Virus record (IMG/VR): IMGVR_UViG_3300025889_000977
Coordinates: 1 to 23,354 of that record
From: a virus
Length of the DNA: 23,354 nucleotides
Direction: 5' to 3' (one strand)
Part shown: one piece after another, positions 10,001 through 15,771 of the stretch
How positions within the stretch are numbered: position 1 is the stretch's first letter
Layout: every line of letters begins with the position of its first letter
Position numbers and translations under genes: made by a program
Notes under the pieces: generated by a model
Told to the model about the DNA's origin: nothing
Seen by the model: only the letters and a program-made list of their open reading frames with translations
The model's database searches: none

Positions 10001-13000
10001 AGATTAATTCCAACTAATCTTGATACTATCGATGTATCAAAGAGAGATAGTTCTCCTGATGAAGATGTTGTCAATGGATCAAAAATTGTAATTAATAATA
10101 GTGTATATTCTGGAACCTTTGGAATTACAACAACTTCTATCACTCAATATAAGTATCAAGTTAAGGAAAAACCAGAATCTTCTTCATATACATCATCTGG
10201 AATTACCACTTTCAAATATGTAACCAATTCAGCTACTGCTGTTGGACCAATTAATGAAATCGATGTTACTTTCCCTGGTGTTGGTTATGAAAAGTCTCCT
10301 GGAATTAGTACTGTAAGAACAACTTCTGGTTTCAACGCTGTTCTTCGTGTGTATGATGAAAACATTGGTAAATCAAGATTTGATGAAGTTATAAAGATTG
10401 GATTTGATTATCCATCAGACAAATCAGTAAAACCAAAGATTGATATTCCATCCTTTGTCACTCTGACCAAGAATTATAAGATTTCTGAGGTTGGAGTTGT
10501 GACGACTGGAAGAAATTATCTAACTGCACCAGATCTTGTTGTAGCTGGTAGGTCGGATATTCAACTTCGTGCAAATCTTGAAGGAACCTCCATCGATTCT
10601 GTTGATGTTCTTAGTGCTGCTCGTGGATTTAATGATGTTTCTAACCCCGCAAGAATATTTGCTGTTAGAAACAGTAACGGTATTGGTATTGTAACTGCAT
10701 CTTCAAATGGATCGACTAATTTCCTAACAATTTCTCAACCTACAAATGGTTGGGCTGCAGATGGATCTAACTTCCCATTTGTAGTTGGGGACAAGATTTT
10801 TGTAGAAGGGGTTGGAGTTACAACATCTCCTCTGACAACTGGTGGATATAATTCTGATGATTATGATTATGCATTCTTTACTGTTGCCACTAGAAATCCA
10901 ACCACATCACAAATTACTTACTCAATCACTGGTCTAGGAACAACTGGTGGAACTTTTGATCCAAATAATAGTGCGGGTAGAGTTATTAAGAGAAGTGACT
11001 TACCAACTTTTGAGGTAAAGGTAGAGACTGATGAGTTCTTGAGTGGTGAAAGAGTAACCTATGCATCAAATGGCTCTGGTATTGTGTTTGAAAATGATGG
11101 ATACAGCTCCATTACAAATACTTTGAGAATTGAGAATACAAACTCAGAAATTCTGAATGGATATGTCATTAAGGGATCTGTTTCTGGTGCAGAAGGAACT
11201 GTTGCTGATGTTAAATCATATGAAAAGTTCTTCAACACTGGATACAAAGCTGAAAGACCAAAAGGTTGGCAAAGGGACACTGGAAAGTTAAACAATGACT
11301 TCCAAAGGTTGGAAGATAGTGATTACTATCAAAACTTCTCTTATTCGATCAAGAGTGAAGTTCAAGAAACAACTTGGAAGGATGCCGTTGAAAGTATCAT
11401 TCACCCAACAGGGTATAAGAAGTTCTCCGATCTTGTAATTTCTTCAAATTCCACCGCTGGTTTTGCTAGAAGTAGAGATCTAAGAGTAACTGCTGGTGCA
11501 GCTAACACTTCCCTGTTCATTAACATTGACAACATCAAGTCATTCTATAATAGAGATGATTTTGATATTGCCTCTGAAGAGACAATTGCCAACGGTCTTT
11601 CTAAGTTTATTACATTCCAAAATAAGAACATCACAACGTTTGTCAACATTGTTTCTAACAAGGTAGATCAAATTGATGATATTTCTGGAAGTTTCACTGG
11701 AATTGGAACGACTACAAGCGCTTTACTAGTTGGTCTGACATCATTTAGACTTACTACAAATAACGGAAGTGAAATTCCATTCACCAAGGCTTTTGATGGA
11801 TCTAGTTCCTCTGTAATTTCAGTTGGATCTTCGATTATTAGAATTAATAATCATAATTTCCAAACTGGTGAGAAAATTAAATATGATCCTGGTAATGAAG
11901 TATATGGAAACAATAGAGTTGGTATCGAAACGACCAATAAAGTTATTGGTGGAGTTTCCACAAGTTTCTTACCAAGTCAACTCTTTGTTATCAAGATTGA
12001 CAACAATAACTTCTCCCTGGCTGGATTAAACACTGCTGTCACTAACAACGAACCACTTACATTCCGTTCAGTTGGAACTGGATCTTTACATTCATTCGAT
12101 ACAATTAATCCAGATAATAGAGTTATTATTGACCTTGATGGAATTATTCAGTCACCTCTTTACAAGAAGAACGTAGGTGTTGCTCTCACTGAAGCCGTGG
12201 GTGTTGGATCGACTACTATCAAGGTTGTTGGTGTTACATCAGTTACCACTAATGATTTGTTAGAAATTGATAGAGAAATCATCAGAATTAAAACAGTTGG
12301 ATTTGGATCAACCAATGTTCTTGAGGTAGAACGTGGAGTTCTTGGTAGTGTAGCCGCTGGACACACAGTCGGTGCGGCTGTAACCATGAAAGATGGTGAT
12401 TTCCACATCGTTAAAGATGTAATTCACTTCATTGCTCCTCCATATGGACCTGTAGGTGTCAACACTCTACAACCTGGTATTTCCACACAATCTAGTTTCG
12501 CTGGACGTATCTTTAACCGACAAGATCCAACAACAAACTTTGTATTTGATGATCTTTCAAATAGATTTACTGGTGTTGGGAAGACCTTTACTCTTCTTCA
12601 AAATGATCAAGATGTAACTGGAATTGTAACCACTAAAACTGGTGGGGGTGGAGTTGTAGAAGTTATTAATAATGGTGTCATTCTAATCAACAATATTTTC
12701 CAGAGACCGACTGTTGATTACAATATGGATGAAAGACAAGATCCTGGTATTGGTGCTTCTATCTTCTTTACTGGAGATGATAGAGAAAGTCTCCCTAGAG
12801 GCGGAATTGTAAATCGTGTTACGGTAGGATTTGGATCTGGATATCAGAACCTTGTTGCGGCTGCAGCAACTGCAATTATTAATGGTGCTGGATCAATCGA
12901 ATCTGTTGTCGTAACGGGTGGTGGATCTGGATATAGATCATCAAATTCTGTTGACATTCAAGTTCTTAATCCACTTGGAATTGGATCTACCGCCGTTCTT

Positions 13001-15748
13001 TCTGCGACTGTTGGTTCAGCTGGAACTGTTACTGGAATCACTACTGTAAGTGGTGGTACTGGATATGCGTCTACAAATCCACCAATTATTATTGTTGGTA
13101 TCCCAACAGCATATTCCAATGTTTCGTTTACTGGCGGTCAAGGCAGTGGTCTTGAGGCGACAATTGTAGTCGGTACTGGTGGTAGTGTAATTGACTTTAA
13201 TATTACTAATAATGGAATTGGATATGCCAATGGTGATGTTCTTACAGTCGCTGGTATTCCCACAGATCCAAATGTTGGTGCAGGATTTAGTGCATTTACA
13301 TTTACCGTAAATGCGACATATGATGATAAATTCTCTGGATTTAGTTTTGGTCAACTCTTACCATTGTATGATTTTTCTGGTGAATTTAATGGATCCAACA
13401 AAGTATTCACAATCAGAACCCGTATCACACAAGAGATAGTAAATATCGATTCAAATGATACATCTATTGAACCAGGTAATAATCTTCTCGTTGTTTTAAA
13501 CGACGTTCTTCAAAGACCTGGAGAGAATTACATTTTTAATGGTGGTACTCAGATTGAATTTACCGAAGCTCCAAAATCTGGTAGTAAACTTCAAGTTCTG
13601 TTCTTCAGAGGATCTAACACTGATGTAGATAGTGGTAGTCCAATCCAAACTGTTAAGGTTGGAGACAAACTTCAACTTCAGAGGGAAAGAAACTTCTTAC
13701 AACAGTTGAGAAGAACTGTGACCGATATTACAGGAGTAAGTAAGGTTCAAACCAACTTGTATGGTGGCGTTGGCATTAACACCGATCCAGCTTTCACAAG
13801 AATGGTTTCTTGGGAAAAACAAACTAGTGATTTGATTATCGATGGCCAGGAATTATCCAAGGCAAGAACCACTTTAATTGCAAAACTGCAACCAACTACT
13901 AGAATTATTCAAAATGTTGGTATTTCGTCTGACACCATTTTCGTCGAAAATGCATTCCCAATCTTTAGTGCATATGATAATAGATCGGATAGAAACACAG
14001 TTCCTGGTGTTGGTATCAACGTAATTAGAGAGAATAATGTAGATCAGGCTGACGCTTCCGCCACTGTTTCTATTGGAGGAACTATCTCTTCGGCTACGGT
14101 AACTGATCCTGGACTTGGTTATGAAACTGTTCCAACCGTTTCTTTTGCAACAACATACCAACAAATCAAAGAACTTGGTAAAACCTGGACACAATCAACT
14201 TCTAATACTGATATTGAATACAATGATGTAACTTATACATCTGGTGTCTTTATTGCTGTCGGAAGTACATCTGGAATTAATACTTCTTCGGATGCCGTAA
14301 CTTGGAATGATACTGGTGTCAGTGGATTTGGAACATTCTTTGGTGTTGATAGAATTTCTACGAACATTGTAGCCGTTGGTTTGGGTGGAACTATCGCAGT
14401 AAGTTCTAATGCATCCACATTTAATAGTGCTAGAATTTACAGTAGAACATTGACTGGTTTCCTTTATTCTTATTCAGATACAACTATTACCCAAGATCTT
14501 AACGCTTTTGTTGGTGGATCTACTAAGGGTGTTGCTGTTGGTGCTGGTGGAACCATTCTGTTTACTGAACAAGGATCATCGGGTTTTGGAACTGCTTTCG
14601 TAATCACAAGTAAGTATTCCTCACAAAACCTGCGTGGTGTTGGAAGTAGAGGAAATCTATTCGTTGCTGTTGGTGATAATGGATCTATTCTTAGATCTAC
14701 AAATGGTGAAATCTGGGCCGGTGTAACTACTACTGCAATTACAACAAGACTTAATGATGTTCACTATGCGGATGATAAGTGGATTGCTGTTGGTGCAGCT
14801 GGAACGATTGCAAGATCTACAGACAATGGATTGACATGGAGTGTTGTTTCTTCTGGTTCAACATTCAACCTGAACTCTGTTTACTACAATGATAATGTTT
14901 GGGTTGCAATTGGTCAGAGTGGAATGGTCCTCAATTCTGTGGATACAAACACTTGGTATAAGAAGTTTGTTGGTGTAGGAACCGATTACAATGGACTTAC
15001 GTTTGGTGGAGGAAAACTGGTAACGGTTGGTCTCTCTTCCAACATTGCATACAGTGTTCCTGAGACAGTATCTGCAGCCGCTACTGCAACGGTTTCAGCT
15101 GCTGGAACTATTTCTGCGATCACCATAACTGACGGTGGATTTGGTTATGATTCAAACAAATCTGTAGAGGTTCTGATTTCCGTAGAACCAGTTACAATTG
15201 AAACAGTGACAAGTGTTGAATGTGATGGTGATTATGGACTTGTCGTTGGAGTTGGAACAAGTGCAACTGGTGTTGGAACCGATAGTCCAATGGTCCAATT
15301 CGAACTTGATTCAAGTTCTTTCCTTGATCAGGCTGGATTTGGTAACATTGTAAGAAGTGGAATTCAAACTGGATACTACTTTGTTGTAACAAACTCTGTG
15401 GTTGGTAATGGTTTGACATCCATTAATACGGATGCAAGTGTAATTGGAGTTGGAACCACTTTCATCGACAATGTTTATCGTGCTGATTCCGTTGTAACCT
15501 CCAGTTCTGGTATTGTTACAGTATTCTCCAATGTTCAGTCCTTGGCTGGACTTGGAACAACCAGTCTGTCACCAAAAATTGGTAATTATAGTTGGGGAAG
15601 ATTCTATAACTTCACCAGAAACGTTCTTAATCCGCAGTCCTTTACAATCAATAACCAAAATGGTTATACGGGAATAACAACTGCTCCACTTGTGGTTCGT
15701 GTTCAAGGACTGAGTGAAAACTATAGTGACTTTGATCAGACCTCATAA
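4094..15748 (+). CDS. 7: Giant baseplate wedge protein, gp7-like, 3884 aa, multi-module
   Basis: One uninterrupted frame of 11.6 kb encodes a protein of roughly 0.4 MDa in the gene 7 position between 6 and 8. Residues 1-60 and 152-306 match the C-terminal part of T4 gp7 as I recall it: compare AKDFYASKGTDEAVKILFNV here with the YDFYSTKG...FLFKVLYNE segment of T4, then the later GQTLYQTG. The continuation of that region (YSIKS...W...HPTG) appears only at residues 2379-2460. Between and after are modules: RG-type at 77-140, 309-418, 1523-1593 and 2696-2764; NHGF-type at nine sites; GGxGY-type; a YHYH-like domain at 1215-1320; two NGVLQ-type modules at 2819-2903 and 3092-3181; and a seven-blade propeller at 3370-3655. 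T4 gp7 is about 1032 aa, and its N-terminal two thirds has no visible counterpart here. The gene starts by TAATG overlap with gene 6. A gp7 role is supported by position and core similarity; functions of the inserts are inferred. Confidence 0.85.
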   Translation: MIDTASKKVQINQIVRSQLPSFVQEESPLFIDFLKQYYLAQEYQGGPIDIITNLNEYQKVETFSGNDNLIGFTTCTSAVTSYDDTISVTSTAGWPQKYGLLKIGDEIITYTGVTTNTFTGCIRGFSGVESLHKSNQPESLVFTSSTATDHISSSRVENLSNLFLREFWKKTKEQFLPGFEDRALNNSVDKANFLRQAKDFYASKGTDEAVKILFNVLYNERSEVIKPIEYLIAPSDADYVVTDDLIAEAISGDPIKVIGQTLYQTGNEGVTGSIFNVQRYQKNNKEYYIISLSKGSETGEFVVTGSSTLLKNVAIGATVVTVDSTLGFENTGSLYVGAGQTVGIATYTSKSSNQFFGVTGITSAYSDGEFVRGLRTVYAFEDGDSTKPVYFRLTSVVSGVDLNDVGYLRSGDIIKPKTLGHVSPANNYRLNSWLHNLKTKTKVAKRVDTNKSVIDTVTNNVTTVSPHLLQLDDSVTLVDESSAIPSNVEGTVSQIISSLEFKINITSGSINTSKTYSVRRNLNFASSNSASNSVSAFLSNVQNTYSDVDGQKFYVTSGSLPSYRIYATDRRKTFESSDVSGTRISITNHGFYNGDLIKYSPVSIGTSAIGGLTTGTTYAVTRIDTDTISLSNSLSDAYSKRFISLSGAGTTHFVLPLELSNKKLQYQNFLREFPVTPELKEFDKPLKNENIGMFNNGVEIFSNRSGDSIYYGSVENIDVENGGSGYDVINSPNIHIGDTVGSGATAYAVVENGTFKSIELLYGGYDIKKVPSVKITGGNGSGATASARLRPQRNTKTFNADIDVNISGNQIIFGSNHLFFNGESVVYTKADNYASVGGLVNGSLYYVHKVSDTIVQLMNTYDDALAGLNPINLTSKSAGTNTLKATTERNVIDKIVIENSGSGYSNRKTTVNSVIYPPSSISDDIRSGINTSDDYVYFRNHGFESGDLIEYSSSGSVIGGLSASTNYYVIKVDTNRFRVADAGIGTTSTTQNFDKNSFVDLRSVGAGTHTFKYPDINVSIDVISGVANTSISSPRVRPVCTGSISDVQITSVGSGYGVTDTFNVHRRPNVTISNGSGAEIDVVVLNGEINQALIKTGGSGYATPPTLTVNGSGKYAKLVPTVTNGVITSVSIVDKGAGYFQRDTTITVTPVGSGAKFRADVKKWDVDFVQKYKKTINENDDGIIIPSQNTDYGSKYSHAYLPRKLRLLLGDNIESNFVEKSTVSHSPIVGWAYDGSPIYGPYGYSSATGGTVRRLIPSYTLDTKSNRPPTTVYPLGFFVNDWNYTADGDLDEYNGRFCKTPEYPNGVYAYFCTINASNSSEIPFVSNREPLFPYILNGFKFEKNSFNEQPSSTQNLSILNSGNLVRNTYPYKFGFSGSEYDYLITNNLQFTELAVRSIKPIGISTVTVINGGDRYKVGERLVFNNRNSGGNSASAKIKTVVGRGITQISYTETTVDNIAFNYDNQVVTGIATTSHNLSNNDIVIVSGIGTGELSFIEGARTIAVSSVTARLDVGIGTSGATGITTTLNLELSGSSNAISVDDVLIVGSTPERLRVLSIDRVNNKYRVRRQAGLVTSYAAGELLTVDQRKFTFIVGVKTDLSIDPNKKIVFNPQNSIGIGTTVVVQSVAGVGTTTVIRVKSNDGTILTNHQLPPSGSTADNSITIANHGFRTGEKLVYGRGLVGVALTVSNTLNLANPFDLVDGQTVYAVNKGQNLLGITTTQTGIGTTSTSLYFLPVQNDTGVEHSFTTQNKEYVGSVKRYDVTVGTSTNHNLRTSDKVTVNVLPSSTLSKSIEYDTVARKTIVDPKYFGTSAVGVGTSVSIITISNHEFKSGDKVLYISSNPASPLINKGEYYIKKIDDNRFRLSTNYVDAVGFNNNYIGITTFGSGIHKIAKINPLITATRGRTIGFAVSDSSLSDLKLEFFEDQDFINRYDGFGISTEVTRSGTSGSSGALVNLKLSGNVPPVLYYRLIPTNLDTIDVSKRDSSPDEDVVNGSKIVINNSVYSGTFGITTTSITQYKYQVKEKPESSSYTSSGITTFKYVTNSATAVGPINEIDVTFPGVGYEKSPGISTVRTTSGFNAVLRVYDENIGKSRFDEVIKIGFDYPSDKSVKPKIDIPSFVTLTKNYKISEVGVVTTGRNYLTAPDLVVAGRSDIQLRANLEGTSIDSVDVLSAARGFNDVSNPARIFAVRNSNGIGIVTASSNGSTNFLTISQPTNGWAADGSNFPFVVGDKIFVEGVGVTTSPLTTGGYNSDDYDYAFFTVATRNPTTSQITYSITGLGTTGGTFDPNNSAGRVIKRSDLPTFEVKVETDEFLSGERVTYASNGSGIVFENDGYSSITNTLRIENTNSEILNGYVIKGSVSGAEGTVADVKSYEKFFNTGYKAERPKGWQRDTGKLNNDFQRLEDSDYYQNFSYSIKSEVQETTWKDAVESIIHPTGYKKFSDLVISSNSTAGFARSRDLRVTAGAANTSLFINIDNIKSFYNRDDFDIASEETIANGLSKFITFQNKNITTFVNIVSNKVDQIDDISGSFTGIGTTTSALLVGLTSFRLTTNNGSEIPFTKAFDGSSSSVISVGSSIIRINNHNFQTGEKIKYDPGNEVYGNNRVGIETTNKVIGGVSTSFLPSQLFVIKIDNNNFSLAGLNTAVTNNEPLTFRSVGTGSLHSFDTINPDNRVIIDLDGIIQSPLYKKNVGVALTEAVGVGSTTIKVVGVTSVTTNDLLEIDREIIRIKTVGFGSTNVLEVERGVLGSVAAGHTVGAAVTMKDGDFHIVKDVIHFIAPPYGPVGVNTLQPGISTQSSFAGRIFNRQDPTTNFVFDDLSNRFTGVGKTFTLLQNDQDVTGIVTTKTGGGGVVEVINNGVILINNIFQRPTVDYNMDERQDPGIGASIFFTGDDRESLPRGGIVNRVTVGFGSGYQNLVAAAATAIINGAGSIESVVVTGGGSGYRSSNSVDIQVLNPLGIGSTAVLSATVGSAGTVTGITTVSGGTGYASTNPPIIIVGIPTAYSNVSFTGGQGSGLEATIVVGTGGSVIDFNITNNGIGYANGDVLTVAGIPTDPNVGAGFSAFTFTVNATYDDKFSGFSFGQLLPLYDFSGEFNGSNKVFTIRTRITQEIVNIDSNDTSIEPGNNLLVVLNDVLQRPGENYIFNGGTQIEFTEAPKSGSKLQVLFFRGSNTDVDSGSPIQTVKVGDKLQLQRERNFLQQLRRTVTDITGVSKVQTNLYGGVGINTDPAFTRMVSWEKQTSDLIIDGQELSKARTTLIAKLQPTTRIIQNVGISSDTIFVENAFPIFSAYDNRSDRNTVPGVGINVIRENNVDQADASATVSIGGTISSATVTDPGLGYETVPTVSFATTYQQIKELGKTWTQSTSNTDIEYNDVTYTSGVFIAVGSTSGINTSSDAVTWNDTGVSGFGTFFGVDRISTNIVAVGLGGTIAVSSNASTFNSARIYSRTLTGFLYSYSDTTITQDLNAFVGGSTKGVAVGAGGTILFTEQGSSGFGTAFVITSKYSSQNLRGVGSRGNLFVAVGDNGSILRSTNGEIWAGVTTTAITTRLNDVHYADDKWIAVGAAGTIARSTDNGLTWSVVSSGSTFNLNSVYYNDNVWVAIGQSGMVLNSVDTNTWYKKFVGVGTDYNGLTFGGGKLVTVGLSSNIAYSVPETVSAAATATVSAAGTISAITITDGGFGYDSNKSVEVLISVEPVTIETVTSVECDGDYGLVVGVGTSATGVGTDSPMVQFELDSSSFLDQAGFGNIVRSGIQTGYYFVVTNSVVGNGLTSINTDASVIGVGTTFIDNVYRADSVVTSSSGIVTVFSNVQSLAGLGTTSLSPKIGNYSWGRFYNFTRNVLNPQSFTINNQNGYTGITTAPLVVRVQGLSENYSDFDQTS
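4547..5011 (+). other. gp7 core segment, first half (within the giant gene)
   Basis: Residues 152-306 of the giant protein hold FLREFWKKTKEQFLPGFE, then ANFLRQAKDFYASKGTDEAV and LFNVLYNERSEV, then GQTLYQTGNEGVTG and a strand ending YYIISLSKGS. The order of these elements follows the C-terminal third of T4 gp7 as remembered (Y-D-F-Y-S-T-K-G, F-K-V-L-Y-N-E-E, V-G-Q-T-I-Y, then a W-T-V-T-I strand). This is the part I use to assign the gene to the gp7 family. Confidence 0.75.
7736..8053 (+). other. YHYH-like domain (within the giant gene)
   Basis: Residues about 1215-1320 contain VGWAYDGSPIYGPYGYSS and then LDEYNGRFCKTPEYPNGVYA followed by Y-F-C-T. This is the arrangement of the YHYH protein family (AYDGxPIYGPYG, then L-D-x-x-N-G, T-P-E-x-P-x-G, YHYH, T). 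The eponymous YHYH tetrad is replaced by Y-A-Y-F at residues 1308-1311, so both histidines are missing. If those histidines bind metal or catalyse in other members, this copy would be structural. Two cysteines (in RFCKT and YFCT) flank the motif. Confidence 0.75.
11228..11473 (+). other. gp7 core segment, second half (within the giant gene)
   Basis: Residues 2379-2460 contain DSDYYQNFSYSIKSEVQ, TTWKDAVESIIHPTGYKKF and DLVISS. T4 gp7, as remembered, has the matching order S-Y-Y-V-M-K-I-K-S, W-K-S-D-V, then H-P-V-G-F-G-F about thirty residues after its first core segment. In this protein the same two pieces are about 2,070 residues apart, so the inserted material must loop out from a continuous fold. 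Confidence 0.62.
12815..13271 (+). repeat. Cluster of GGxGY protein repeats (within the giant gene)
   Basis: Residues about 2908-3059 contain four consecutive copies of a roughly 35-45 residue unit built around an aromatic turn: VGFGSGYQN, TGGGSGYRSS, SGGTGYAST and NNGIGYANGD. Each is followed by a beta strand (for example VDIQVLNP, PPIIIVGI, VLTVAGIP), and several also by a G-S-G/G-I-G segment and a further strand. The codon-level similarity is high around the glycine turn, suggesting recent tandem duplication. Single or paired copies occur elsewhere in this protein, in gp8 and in the next gene. Confidence 0.75.
14201..15058 (+). repeat. Seven-bladed Asp-box beta-propeller (within the giant gene)
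   Basis: Residues about 3370-3655 contain seven repeats of the form L-N-x-V-x-Y, then W/F-V-A-V-G-x-x-G-x-I-x-x-S, and in several a T-W strand end. The A-V-G strands start near residues 3386, 3425, 3480, 3523, 3563, 3603 and 3642, mostly 39-43 residues apart. Asp-box-like turns are visible as SSDAVTW, STNGEIW, STDNGLTW and SVDTNTW; the third blade is degenerate (FTEQGSSGF). The pattern fits sialidase/BNR or Ycf48-like propellers. In a virion protein a ligand-binding or structural role is more likely than catalysis. Confidence 0.82.
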
Positions 15749-15751
15749 ATA
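15744..15751 (+). promoter_or_regulatory. Late-promoter-like box CATAAATA before gene 8
   Basis: CATAAATA at 15744-15751 differs from the T4 late box by its first base only and overlaps the TAA stop of the giant gene. The gene 8 ATG is 20 nt further on, almost the same spacing as the box before gene 25. It would give gene 8 and the DUF4815 gene their own late transcript, independent of the 11.6-kb gene upstream. Confidence 0.62.
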
Positions 15752-15771
15752 AAACAAAAAGTCTAATAAAA

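Noticed and set aside
6256-13065. DNA-level repeats as a CRISPR array or mobile-element ends
   Set aside because: The repeats are short, in frame and separated by diverged coding sequence; they encode the GGxGY turn. There are no regular spacers and no terminal inverted repeats.
14201-15058. Propeller as a photosynthetic accessory gene (Ycf48 acting on photosystem II)
   Set aside because: The repeats do resemble Ycf48, but they are fused in frame inside a virion protein with no signal peptide or separate start. A structural or ligand-binding role fits better; Asp-box propellers are common outside photosynthesis.
4094-15748. The giant frame as a fusion artefact or assembly error joining several genes
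   Set aside because: There is no internal stop, no frameshift and no shift in codon style, the same modules recur throughout, and gp7 core blocks lie on both sides of the insert. A single gene is the simplest reading.
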